Assembly: GCA_936450465.1 (NCBI GenBank)
Contig: OW388302.1
Span: 54,998,959-55,062,958 of the forward strand
Source of the DNA: Gibbula magus
Taxonomy: Eukaryota; Mollusca; Gastropoda; Trochida; Trochidae
Direction: 5' to 3'
Length of the DNA stretch: 64,000 bases
How positions within the stretch are numbered: position 1 is the stretch's first letter; every line of letters starts with the position of its first letter. Positions 1 through 10,276 of this stretch are shown piece by piece. The notes beneath the pieces were generated by a model. It was not told where the DNA came from and made no database searches. It saw only the letters and a program-made list of their open reading frames with translations. Both the position numbers and the translations under genes were made by a program.

Positions 1-3000
1 TCTTCTACCAAATGTGTACTCGACCTGGCAAGGCAGGTATCTGTCACTCTGGTGATCTTCAACCCAAATGTGTACTCGACCTGGCAATGCAGGTATCTGT
101 CACTCTGGTGATCTTCTACCAAATTGTGTACTCGACCTGGCAAGGCAGGTATCTGTCACTCTGGTGATCTTCAACCCAAATGTGTACTCGACCTGGCAAG
201 GCAGGTATCTGTCACTCTGGTGATCTTCTACCCAAATGTGTACTCGACCTGGCAAGGCAGGTATCTGTCACTCTGGTGATCTTCAACCCAAATGTGTACT
301 CGGCCTGGCAAGGCAGGTATCTGTCACTCTGGTGATCTTCTACCCAAATGTGTACTCGACCTGGCAAGGCAGGTATCTGTCACTCTGGTGATCTTCTACC
401 CAAATGTGTACTCGACCTGGCAAGGCAGGTATCTGTCACTCTGGTGATCTTCTACCCAAATGTGTACTCGGCCTGGCAAGGCAGGTATCTGTCACTCTGG
501 TGATCTTCAACCCAAATGTGTACTCGACCTGGCAAGGCAGGTAGCTGTCACTCTGGTGATCTTCTACCAAATGTGTACTCGACCTGGCAAGGCAGGTATC
601 TGTCACTCGGGTGATCTTCTACCCAAAAGTATACTCGACCTAGCAAGGCAGGTATCTGTCACTCTGGTGATCTTCTACCAAATGTGTACTCGACCTGGCA
701 AGGCAGGTATCTGTCACTCTGGTGATCTTCTACCCAAATGTGTACTCGACCTGGCAAGGCAGGTATCTGTCACTCTGGTGATCTTCTACCAAAAGTATAC
801 TCGACCTGGCAAGGCAGGTATCTGTCACTCGGGTGATCTTCTACCCAAATGTGTACTCGGCCTGGCAAGGCAGGTATCTGTCACTCTGGTGATCTTCAAC
901 CCAAATGTGTACTCGACCTGGCAAGGCAGGTAGCTGTCACTCTGGTGATCTTCTACCAAATGTGTACTCGACCTGGCAAGGCAGGTATCTGTCACTCGGG
1001 TGATCTTCTACCCAAAAGTATACTCGACCTAGCAAGGCAGGTATCTGTCAGTCTGGTGATCTTCTACCAAATGTGTACTCGACCTGGCAAGGCAGGTATC
1101 TGTCACTCTGGTGATCTTCTACCCAAATGTGTACTCGACCTGGCAAGGCAGGTATCTGTCACTCTGGTGATCTTCTACCAAAAGTATACTCGACCTGGCA
1201 AGGCAGGTATCTGTCACTCGGGTGATCTTCTACCAAATGTGTATTCGACCTGGCAAGGCAGGTATCTGTCACTCTGGTGATCTTCTACCCAAATGTGTAC
1301 TCGACCTGGCAAGGCAGGTATCTGTCACTCTGGTGATCTTCTACCCAAATGTGTACTCGACCTGGCAAGGCAGGTATCTGTCACTCTGGTGATCTTCTAC
1401 CAAATGTGTACTCGACCTGGCAAGGCAGGTATCTGTCACTCTGGTGATCTTCTACCAAATGTGTACTCGACCTTGCAAGGCAGGTATCTGTCACTCGGGT
1501 GATCTTCTACCCAAAAGTATACTCGACCTAGCAAGGCAGGTATCTGTCACTCGGGTGATCTTCTACCAAATGTGTACTCGACCTGGCAAGGCAGGTATCT
1601 GTCACTCGGGTGATCTTCAACCCAAATGTGTACTCGACCTAGCAAGGCAGGTATCTGTCACTCTGGTGATCTTCAACCCAAATGTGTACTCGACCTGGCA
1701 AGGCAGGTATCTGTCACTCTGGTGATCTTCTACCAAATGTGTACTCGACCTGGCAAGGCAGGTATCTGTCACTCGGGTGATCTTCAACCCAAATGTGTAC
1801 TCGACCTGGCAAGGCAGGTATCTGTCACTCTGGTGATCTTCTACCAAATGTGTACTCGACCTGGCAAGGCAGGTATCTGTCACTCGGGTGATCTTCTACC
1901 AAACGTGTACTCGACCTGGCAAGGCAGGTATCTGTCACTCTGGTGATCTTCAACCCAAATGTGTACTCGACCTGGCAAGGCAGGTATCTGTCACTCGGGT
2001 GATCTTCTACCAAATGTGTACTCGACCTGGCAAGGCAGGTATCTGTCACTCGGGTGATCTTCAACCCAAATGTGTACTCGACCTAGCAAGGCAGGTATCT
2101 GTCACTCTGGTGATCTTCAACCCAAATGTGTACTCGACCTGGCAAGGCAGGTATCTGTCACTCTGGTGATCTTCTACCAAATGTGTACTCGACCTGGCAA
2201 GGCAGGTATCTGTCACTCGGGTGATCTTCAACCCAAATGTGTACTCGACCTGGCAAGGCAGGTATCTGTCACTCGGGTGATCTTCTACCAAATGTGTACT
2301 CGACCTAGCAAGGCAGGTATCTGTCACTCTGGTGATCTTCTACCAAATGTGTACTCGACCTGGCAAGGCAGGTATCTGTCACTCTGGTGATCTTCTACCC
2401 AAATGTGTACTCGACCTGGCAAGGCAGGTATCTGTCACTCTGGTGATCTTCTACCAAAAGTATACTCGACCTGGCAAGGCAGGTATCTGTCACTCGGGTG
2501 ATCTTCTACCAAATGTGTACTCGACCTGGCAAGGCAGGTATCTGTCACTCTGGTGATCTTCTACCCAAATGTGTACTCGACCTGGCAAGGCAGGTATCTG
2601 TCACTCTGGTGATCTTCTACCCAAATGTGTACTCGACCTGGCAAGGCAGGTATCTGTCACTCTGGTGATCTTCTACCAAATGTGTACTCGACCTGGCAAG
2701 GCAGGTATCTGTCACTCTGGTGATCTTCTACCAAATGTGTACTCGACCTGGCAAGGCAGGTATCTGTCACTCGGGTGATCTTCTACCCAAAAGTATACTC
2801 GACCTAGCAAGGCAGGTATCTGTCACTCGGGTGATCTTCTACCAAATGTGTACTCGACCTGGCAAGGCAGGTATCTGTCACTCGGGTGATCTTCAACCCA
2901 AATGTGTACTCGACCTAGCAAGGCAGGTATCTGTCACTCTGGTGATCTTCAACCCAAATGTGTACTCGACCTGGCAAGGCAGGTATCTGTCACTCTGGTG

Positions 3001-3989
3001 ATCTTCTACCAAATGTGTACTCGACCTGGCAAGGCAGGTATCTGTCACTCGGGTGATCTTCAACCCAAATGTGTACTCGACCTGGCAAGGCAGGTATCTG
3101 TCACTCTGGTGATCTTCTACCAAATGTGTACTCGACCTGGCAAGGCAGGTATCTGTCACTCGGGTGATCTTCTACCAAATGTGTACTCGACCTGGCAAGG
3201 CAGGTATCTGTCACTCTGGTGATCTTCAACCCAAATGTGTACTCGACCTGGCAAGGCAGGTATCTGTCACTCGGGTGATCTTCTACCAAATGTGTACTCG
3301 ACCTGGCAAGGCAGGTATCTGTCACTCTGGTGATCTTCAACCCAAATGTGTACTCGACCTGGCAAGGCAGGTATCTGTCACTCGGGTGATCTTCTACCAA
3401 ATGTGTACTCGACCTGGCAAGGCAGGTATCTGTCACTCTGGTGATCTTCTACCCAAATGTGTACTCGACCTGGCAAGGCAGGTATCTGTCACTCGGGTGA
3501 TCTTCTACCAAATGTGTACTCGACCTGGCAAGGCAGGTATCTGTCACTCGGGTGATCTTCAACCCAAATGTGTACTCGACCTGGCAAGGCAGGTATCTGT
3601 CACTCTGGTGATCTTCAACCCAAATGTGTACTCGACCTGGCAAGGCAGGTATCTGTCACTCGGGTGATCTTCTACCAAATGTGTACTCGACCTGGCAAGG
3701 CAGGTATCTGTCACTCTGGTGATCTTCAACCCAAATGTGTACTCGACCGGGCAAGGCAGGTATCTGTCACTCGGGTGATCTTCTACCAAATGTGTACTCG
3801 ACCTGGCAAGGCAGGTATCTGTCACTCTGGTGATCTTCAACCCAAATGTGTACTCGACCTGGCAAGGCAGGTATCTGTCACTCGGGTGATCTTCTACCAA
3901 ATGTGTACTCGACCTGGCAAGGCAGGTATCTGTCACTCGGGTGATCTTCAACCCAAATGTGTACTCGACCTGGCAAGGCAGGTATCTGT
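1..3989. repeat. 55/56-bp minisatellite array 1 (right part, runs off the left window edge)
   Basis: About 72 head-to-tail copies of a unit with the core gtgtactcgacctggcaagg. Units are 55 or 56 bp depending on whether the joint reads taccaaat or tacccaaat; a second variant reads caaccc in place of taccc, and a third reads aaaagtatac. Because neither length is a multiple of three, short ORFs hop between frames, and none is a gene. Larger blocks repeat: a rare tagctg variant recurs 389 bp apart (541 and 930), and the stretch 1293-1946 recurs at 2569-3222, offset 1276 bp, which points to unequal exchange inside the array. The same family forms the larger array at 45430-57046 in the same orientation. 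Confidence 0.97.
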
Positions 3990-4122
3990 CATCCATGTCA
4001 TCTTCTACCCAAGCATGGACTGAACCCGGCAAGTCATCCTGGATTCAATTACTCAAACGTGGACTTAAACAGGCAGGTTTGGCATCTGTCTACTATGGGA
4101 ATCTTCTACCCAAATCTAACAA
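3990..4122. repeat. Decayed edge monomers of array 1
   Basis: Two to three strongly diverged monomers follow the last clean unit. They keep landmarks such as cttctaccca, a g-g-act core and the catctgtc block, but differ at many sites (for example aagcatggactgaacccggc). Old monomers at the edge of a homogenised array are what unequal crossing-over models predict. An inverted copy of this edge lies at 57047-57364. Confidence 0.85.
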
Positions 4123-4244
4123 TGTTACACTTGTTAACTCTCCAAACGGCATGTATTTCATTCAGCCGTGGGAGCTGTGCCAATTTGACATATATCAGAG
4201 GGGTACAGAATGTAAAATTAGTTTAACTATCGATTGTTGGACCT

Positions 4245-4461
4245 CGAGTTTTGTCAAGGCCCCGTGGTCGTGTGGTATGTTGTTGGTAAGGTCAGTGCTG
4301 GCGATAGTTGCCCTACTCTAAGGTTGTGGGTTCGAACCCCTCAAGTTACTCAGCTCGAAAAAGTACAAGTATTGTAGAATGAAGGCAGTGCTATCCCAAA
4401 AAATGTAACAATGATAAATATTTCATATAATAGTTGTTACACTTATCAGGTTTAAATGAAC
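4245..4461 (+). repeat. Possible tRNA-derived SINE fragment, present beside copy A only
   Basis: The stretch contains gggttcgaacccc at about 4328-4340, a good match to the RNA polymerase III B box (GGTTCGANNCC). About 60-70 bases upstream is a weak A-box-like tggtcgtgtgg. The spacing and the flanking stem-like bases resemble a tRNA-type SINE head, but I cannot fold it into a convincing functional tRNA, and no target-site duplication or 3' tail is clear. The whole segment 4153-4461 is absent at the matching place beside copy B, where 57364 joins directly to the equivalent of 4462. Confidence 0.4.
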
Positions 4462-5046
4462 AGTGAAGTTCAATTAAGTAGCCCAAAGAGGACCCTTTTG
4501 TCATGAACCAGGAGCATCTGCCGCTTGTAGCAAATATTTATTTAGCATTAAAGGCATATTTTAAAGTGACTTGTTGGAGTCATGAGCTAAACGTTATACG
4601 TGGTGTTTTTATCGAGAATTATTGACTATTGCCGATTATTAATGCTAGTCGATTCATTATAGTGAATCTATGAAGATGAACGTGAAGTGATTTCTGATCG
4701 AAGCGCATCAAATAGTCAAACATAATTTGTAACTTATCAACAACAGACAAAGCAAAATATGTTTAGGTTGGTGATATTTAATATACTGGCCCAAAAAAGA
4801 AACGCATAGCGAAAATGTGTTTTTCAAAGTATGATATTTTTAAAATTAAGGCTTGAAATTTTGTAAAAGTTACTGCTAAAGTTAGACTATAGTTTTTACA
4901 ACAATTTCTTGCACTTGGACACAAAAATTTGTGAATTGCCGCCAAAACGCAGCAGCTTGAATCCAACCTGAAAAAATGTGCATGGAGAAAAATCCTTAAG
5001 CATGTTGCACGTGCAAATACGGGTACTTAGGCTTGATACTGATGGG

Positions 5047-5053
5047 TATAAAA
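5047..5053 (+). promoter_or_regulatory. TATA box of the Tc1 transposase gene
   Basis: TATAAAA lies 57 bp before the chosen ATG at 5110, so transcription would start roughly 30 bp before that codon. This supports 5110 rather than the in-frame ATG at 4978, which lies upstream of the box. Confidence 0.55.
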
Positions 5054-5109
5054 CCTGGGTAGTCCCATTGCGAATCACTCTCAGATGCTCCGTATACACG
5101 ACTCTAAAG

Positions 5110-6108
5110 ATGCCAAGACTTAATGAAGAGTGCAGAAACCAGGCCATTGGACGTCTAGAAACTGGCGAAAGTCAGTCAGCAGTAGCCAGGCACTTCAACG
5201 TTACTCAGAGTACCATATCTCGTCTCTGGCACCGCTACACAGTCCACAACTCCACGAGAGATCGACCGAGATCCGGCAGGCCAAGGGTGACAACTCCGGC
5301 GCAGGACCGATACATCCGGGTGATGCATCTTCGCAACAGGACAGTCAGTGCCACCTACACAGCCAACAACATTCCTGGACTTCGTAGAGTATCAGCGCAG
5401 ACCATCATCAATCGCCTTCGTCAACATGGGATACGTCCTATGCCACCATATACAGCGCCATCTTTGCAACGCCATCATCGTCGTGCACGTCTGCGATGGA
5501 GCAGAAACGTTCGCCCATGGACTCTAGTGCATTGGAGAAGAATCTGGTTCAGCGATGAGTCGCGGTTCATGCTCTATCGCCACGATGGTAGGATGAGGGT
5601 CTATAGACGGAGAAATGAACGTTACGCTCAACACTGTATCCGTGTATACGGTGGAGGGAGTGTAATGATGTGGGCAAGCATATCGTCTAATGGTAGGACA
5701 AATTTGGTTCACGTGCAAGGAAATTTAACTGCTGTACGCTATCGAGACGAAATCCTGCAACGTCACCTTCTTCCCGCAATTGACGTCAGACGTGAAATTT
5801 TTCAACAGGACAATGACAGACCGCATACTGCGCGTGTTACCATGGATTATCTTGCCAACAGCAATGTGAACGTACTGCCATGGCCCTCCAAATCTCCAGA
5901 CTTGAACCCAATCGAGCATTTGTGGGATTTGTTGGATAGACGGGTACGACGTCGACAACATCCACCGCAGACGCTTCAAGAACTGACCCACGCACTGCTG
6001 GATGAGTGGGGAAGAATTCCACAACGCCAGATTCGACGACTCATTCAATCCATGCCCAGGCGATGCAGAGCAGTGATCCATGCTCGTGGTGGTAGCACCC
6101 GGTACTGA
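5110..6108 (+). CDS. Tc1-like transposase, intact, 332 aa
   Basis: The enzyme cuts and pastes the element at TA sites in the nucleus. Seen in the sequence: an N-terminal paired-like helix-turn-helix DNA-binding region (about residues 8-110), with a basic GRPR-type hook around residues 52-59 between the two halves, then a DDE catalytic domain. The catalytic triad is visible as D149 (in FSDE), D234 (in QQDND) and E269 (in LNPIEHLWD). There are exactly 34 residues between the second D and the E, which is the DD34E spacing of the Tc1 family. The GGGSVMMW motif at about 181-188 is also typical. Length matches family members of about 330-345 aa, with no stop or frameshift. An in-frame ATG at 4978 would add 44 residues with no family resemblance and lies upstream of the TATA box, so I chose 5110. 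It lies inside the terminal repeats and sits in what may be an intron or flank of the PAN-domain gene. Confidence 0.96.
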   Translation: MPRLNEECRNQAIGRLETGESQSAVARHFNVTQSTISRLWHRYTVHNSTRDRPRSGRPRVTTPAQDRYIRVMHLRNRTVSATYTANNIPGLRRVSAQTIINRLRQHGIRPMPPYTAPSLQRHHRRARLRWSRNVRPWTLVHWRRIWFSDESRFMLYRHDGRMRVYRRRNERYAQHCIRVYGGGSVMMWASISSNGRTNLVHVQGNLTAVRYRDEILQRHLLPAIDVRREIFQQDNDRPHTARVTMDYLANSNVNVLPWPSKSPDLNPIEHLWDLLDRRVRRRQHPPQTLQELTHALLDEWGRIPQRQIRRLIQSMPRRCRAVIHARGGSTRY

Positions 6109-6255
6109 CTTCGTCACAGTGATGTCACAATCACAGACGTCCACAGGAGGATTAAATGACTGCATTTAGTGGAGGAGACATGCATTTAATGCTGTGAAAA
6201 ATGTGGTTGTTGTACATTCCATATTTAGTGTGCAATTATGCTGTAAACACATGAC

Positions 6256-6261
6256 AATAAA
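6256..6261 (+). terminator. Polyadenylation signal of the Tc1 transposase
   Basis: AATAAA lies 147 bp after the transposase stop codon and just inside the right inverted repeat, as in other Tc1-like elements. Confidence 0.5.
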
Positions 6262-6615
6262 CTCTGATTTTTCTGTTATGCGTTTCTTTTTTGGGCCAGT
6301 GTAGGTCATATGAGTGCATATATAAATGGATTTGTAGTTTCGGTTTCTATGCATTTTTTAAGGATGTTGCTCTCTTTTGTCTTGGAAACAATTATCAGAC
6401 AATTGGCGTTTGGGGAGAGGGTCTCGTATTAAAACCAAATATAATATCATGAAAAGCACTGAGCGCCCCTTGGAAAAAATAAATCAAATACACAAAGTTT
6501 AGGGTTGTTTACTTCACAATCGATTTCCTGTTGGTCGTTGCAACCATTTACTTAAAGAAACAATATGCACAATGTTAGGTCCAAGAGAGAACATATGTTA
6601 TGTGATGGCATTTAC

Positions 6616-6925
6616 CTGGCTGTGTCGTTGGTGCCTTTCCGATAGATATGATATTCGGAACATCACAGAGATTAGAATGTTGTTTTGTTGAACGATTGAA
6701 GCCAAAGTTTCCATTGGAAGCACTGGAGAGAAGCTGACAGGACAACTGCTTCTCATCAAAGGTATGTACGAAGCAACTCTCTCGCCTTTGACAAAGTTCT
6801 TCACACATATTTGGTCCGAACGGTTGCCATGTTACCTGACCTGATGTTGGTATGGTGAATTGTGACACAACCATGGACTTGAAAAACAAACTCAGAATCA
6901 TTTTGCTTTTACTGTAGTCTGGAAA
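6616..6925 (-). CDS. PAN/apple-like domain exon, copy A (partial gene)
   Basis: A 310-bp open exon candidate. It is bounded upstream by a good acceptor (tatgtttcag, AG at 6926-6927) and downstream by a donor (cag|gtaaat, GT at 6615-6614). The peptide has the run CEELCQRRESCFVHTFDE followed by SCQLLSS. Its cysteine spacing, with an aromatic-rich strand before the C-x-L, is typical of PAN/apple domains, which bind proteins or glycans in secreted and surface proteins. A hydrophobic stretch after an internal Met (MILSLFFKSMVV) could be a weak signal peptide. Copy B has the same exon open at 57977-58286, with about seven base changes, most altering residues (for example Trp to Cys before the first cysteine), so constraint looks weak. 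No exon further 3' was found; the gene may be incomplete or a pseudogene. Confidence 0.5.
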
Positions 6926-7350
6926 CTGAAACATACCCAAAGACAGATATGTTGATCAGTCAATTCATAGTCCACGGGTCTTCCTATGGAAAATGTATGT
7001 ATGGATGAATGTTGACTTTTAATATCTGTCACGCCATCAATATATTTTGCAGAATACATTATAGAATAAATTAGACAATAGAACTGTAACGTACAAATGT
7101 GTGTACATACTCAAAATGTTTGATGCTGTTATGTGAAACTGTTGATGAGTTATGTTCACGAAGGGAATGAAGTTCCAAAACAAATTCGCATTGTTGGTAT
7201 GATTTATTCATTGATTGAGCTGAATATTATGCTCTTACTTACTGAGATCACGACAATGCCTCCTTCAGTACTCCTTTTTAATAAGCTCATTTATAAGATG
7301 GAAGTAACTTGGAAGTAGTTCTTATGGGATTTGGCACTAAAATGAGTTTA
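6926..7350. repeat. Internal duplication within A, unit 1
   Basis: The stretch from about 6955 (ccacgggtcttc) to about 7350 matches 8650-9040 in order: ccacgggcctcc, a tatgtttgt-like stretch, ttttgcagaa-acattata, gtatgtacat-atc/actcaaaatgt, gttgatgagt, a cacgaag/gagaatgaa box, and acttggaag-agtt. It is an old duplication with many differences. It predates the A/B duplication, because both units also occur in B. No coding content is visible. Confidence 0.7.
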
Positions 7351-8649
7351 ATTATGATGCAAAATATAAGTTCATCTTTCATCGTGTATCAAACAAGCAG
7401 AAATTATCTCAAACAAATCTCTTGCAATAATAATTTAGAAACTTTTAAATAGCAAACACAAAACTTTTTTTTAAACGTTTCCACATCAGAAACACGTTTT
7501 TAAAACGATACTATGAAACTTTACAGAAACATCATATAGGAAAGTTTTAAAAACTTTTCTAAAACGTGTTGGCTACACCATCCTAGAAACGTTTTTAAAA
7601 TGGTATGTAATGTTATAAAAACCTGTATAATCTTCATCCACTTCATGCGCACGCAGATGTCCGCTGAAACAAATGTTTATCGTTCTTATTTAATCCTTAG
7701 CACATATGTAATAGTGGGAACGGAAATTTTATATTCACTTCATTTCATTTTCTAACTTTAAAATCCATGCAAATTAAAATAATAATTATTGAAAATCAAG
7801 AAACTCAGAAACTCTTGTCTATTTGACAAAGGTATGTGTTTTATTTTGCTTTTTTGAGAAATATTTATTATTATATCCGACGAAAAAAAGCTGGAAACTT
7901 TATGTGAAATACACTCAGATATATTAACTCATTTTGCTCATAATTCATGAAAACTTAACATCTAAATCGTGACTGTTAAATGAAATTATCATATTTAAAA
8001 CTAATTGTCACCATTACTTCAACAAGCAATAAAAGTCTCTTGCCACCAAATAGACTGTATATTTACTAAGACAGTCATTATATGTGATAATTATATGACA
8101 ACATAACAATGTAAAATCTGCATTTGTATGCCAGTAGCGATGTGATAAGTATACATGTATGTGAGATGTTTAAAAAAAACTTAGTTTTCATGTAATTGTG
8201 TTTTTCTAAAGAGGCTGATTTCCTGCTGTTGGTGACAAGGATTTAGATGGAAATGTTGGTGAACGTGATTTTGAAAGTAAGTCAGAAATTCACCTTGCAT
8301 TAGCCTGTTTAACTGTTTAACAGCTCCAACTGGCCTCTGATCTGTGACTCAAAGGTATTGTTATATATTGTATATACATTGTATATATGCCAACATACAG
8401 GTCATTGCTAAAGTGTGCAGGTAAAGATAAACTCATTCCGGTTCGAAATAGATACAGGGTTTAGGATATTAATAAATAATGATATATTGTAAAGCATTTT
8501 TGATATTTGGAATACGATTCGATTTCTACCTGTACATATTGAGGCCAGTAGAAATTTGACCAAATGTAAATGAACCTGGACAATAAATTTTTCTTCAAAC
8601 TTCAACAGTTTAACTGACCTTTACGAAAACTGTTTTGTATTGATTTTAA
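7351..8649. other. AT-rich non-coding stretch of copy A
   Basis: No convincing gene. Around 7470-7600 there are several inverted and direct copies of short aaaacgttt and aaaagttttt words, forming weak palindromes. Short ORFs such as 8408-8605 on the minus strand are not conserved in frame with copy B and look random. This would be intron of the PAN-domain gene if the exons at 10544 and 6925 belong together. Confidence 0.6.
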
Positions 8650-9040
8650 ACCTCGCTGTTGATGTTGATAAGAAAAGTCATATTCCACGGGCCTCCGTAT
8701 TGAAAATATATTTGTGGATTATGTCGACTTTTCATTTCTGTCGCATCTAAAGCGTATTTTGCAGAACACATTATAAAGTAAATTAGACGTTAAGAATGTG
8801 GCCTACAAATGTATGTACATGATCAAAATGTCTGATGGTTAGGGTGTCGTTGATGAGTCACTTTCACGGAGAGAATAAATTTCAAAATCAAAAATCAAAT
8901 AAAGAGATATTGCATTGTGATTAAGATTAAGCTGAAGCATGGTCTTAATTTGCTGGGATCATGCTTCCTTAAACAAAAGTACTTGGAAGCAGTTTTAATG
9001 GAATTTGACAGTAAAATAAGTTTAAATGACTAAACCTGTT
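8650..9040. repeat. Internal duplication within A, unit 2
   Basis: Diverged partner of 6955-7350, in the same orientation. The matching landmarks are listed under the first unit. The corresponding pair in copy B is at about 58310-59050 (interrupted by the MITE) and 60350-60730. Confidence 0.7.
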
Positions 9041-9132
9041 GACCAGTTCCTATGTAAAATAGTGCTGTATGCGCAACCTCTATTGGAAATCTTATTCTCA
9101 ATGTATATCTCAACAAGCATAACAAGAAAAAA

Positions 9133-9815
9133 GTGAGCTCACATCCCGCCATCCGCTATCCGTCCATTGAGCATTATAGGTGCCAAGGGTACAATGTTTA
9201 AAAAACACATTCACGCATCATAATATTGTCCAAACTATTTTGGGGAACTGGCTTTGTTATAACAAAATTTCATTCTCACAGATGTAATATTTTTTGGGTA
9301 ACTTAATTGTTCCCATTAGAGCATCACAGCGGTAATTTGTACCAATTTCAATTACAGATTCAAGGGCAATAACTCCGTAAAAAATAATATTTCGGAACTA
9401 GACTTTGAACTCGATGAAAAGTATCATCTAGACTACCTACATGTTAAATTTCATTCAGTTAGATGTTATAGTTTCCAAGTGGTACCAAGTTTAATTTCGG
9501 GTTCAAGGGCCATAACTCCATAAAATATAATATTTCAGAACGGATTTTCGAACTCGATAAAGAGTATGGTCATGAGTACTCACAACCAAAATTTCATTCA
9601 CCTAGGTTTGATAGTTTCCGAGAAAACTTGTCCGGATTGAACAAAATAAAACTAAGTAAAACAAATTAATCTCAGAAAAACTTGTCTGTGCGCGATGGGA
9701 AGAACCTGGTTAACAACTGTACCACGTTTGGTTGATGTACATTTGATGGTTTTTTACCAGACGGAAGGATGGACGGATGGAAGGACGAACGGAATAACCG
9801 CTATATACCCCCACT
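9133..9815. repeat. Dispersed mollusc-type repeat with about 142-bp tandem core and ACGG-like tail
   Basis: It starts at the palindrome gtgagctcac and ends in a tetranucleotide-rich tail (acggaaggatggacggatgg) followed by ccgctatataccccc. The interior has repeated segments that begin with caagggcaataactcc at 9361 and caagggccataactcc at 9503, 142 bp apart. Each continues with a tttcatt-ca-tt-gat/tag-tttcc block. This head, tandem core and microsatellite tail are what I associate with non-autonomous bivalve elements; the family name is not certain. It is also present in B at 60824-61505. Confidence 0.65.
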
Positions 9816-9963
9816 TACTACAAATAATCTTTAAAAAAATATTATACAAATTAGAGATTTTTTATGACGTTTAAACTCAAACATATCGGAGAAGAGATGC
9901 TGAATGATATTATGTTTACAGTTAAAACTGAACTTTAAAAAAAACCGTTTTGTATTGATATTT

Positions 9964-10276
9964 AGCTCATCAGGCCTGAAAGGCCCGATGGGCTTATGGC
10001 ATCCGTCATACCCAAAACCTGTTTCCATCCATCTTTATCTCAAGTATGTAAAGCTCTAGAAAGGTGAAATGTTGTGTAGAGACTCTTTGGTCAAAGGTGA
10101 TTCCTAATTGTAGGATTGGTGACCCTGTGATTCCAAATGTGGGTCACAGGGGTCATGATCTAAAAAACCTTTTTTTTTGCTTGTTAACAATGTATTACTT
10201 GAGATAACTTAGATATTCAACCTTAGATAAAAAAAAAATCAATGAAATCCTGATGAGCTACAGAGCCCATGGCTCT
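9964..10276. repeat. Hairpin-bounded repeat element
   Basis: The left end is a hairpin, GCTCATC..AGGCCT-GAA-AGGCCC..GATGGGC (perfect GATGAGC in copy B at 61652-61680). The right end has GATGAGCTAC followed by the palindrome AGAGCC-CAT-GGCTCT. The interior contains the gaccctgtgattccaaatgt/gggtcacaggggtcatgat type of sequence that also occurs at 40130-40980. I recall very similar agctca..tgagctt hairpins as widespread in bivalve genomes, but no transposase or target-site duplication shows the class. Confidence 0.55.

Larger units (their letters stand above)
4784..6301 (+). mobile_element. Complete Tc1/mariner-family (DD34E) transposon
   Basis: A 1518-bp element with terminal inverted repeats of about 25 bp (ctggcccaaaaaagaaacgc near both ends), flanked by TA at 4782-4783 and 6302-6303. 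Copy B has the undisturbed target (tttaataggtcat, TA at 57664-57665), so both borders and the TA target-site duplication are read directly. The outermost base differs between ends (T on the left; C on the right in inverted sense). The element contains one full-length transposase gene, a TATAAAA box and an AATAAA signal, all in the expected order. With an unbroken ORF and near-perfect termini it looks young and possibly active. Confidence 0.96.

Noticed and set aside
1..3989. CRISPR-like array of regular repeats
   Set aside because: Units are contiguous, with no unique spacers between them, and the DNA is eukaryotic.
460..4023. ORFs with MCTRPGKAGICHSGDLLPK-type repeats
   Set aside because: Read-through of the 55/56-bp minisatellite in shifting frames; different frames and both strands are open equally. 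The same applies to those between 45554 and 57106.
4283..4350. Functional tRNA gene
   Set aside because: Only the B box and its arm are convincing; the acceptor and anticodon stems cannot be formed with confidence.
4978..5109. Upstream in-frame ATG as transposase start
   Set aside because: It adds 44 residues unlike any Tc1 transposase and lies before the TATA box at 5047.
8220..8280. Plus-strand exon between ttttctaaag and gtaagt
   Set aside because: The borders look good, but all three plus-strand frames contain a stop within about 60 bases.
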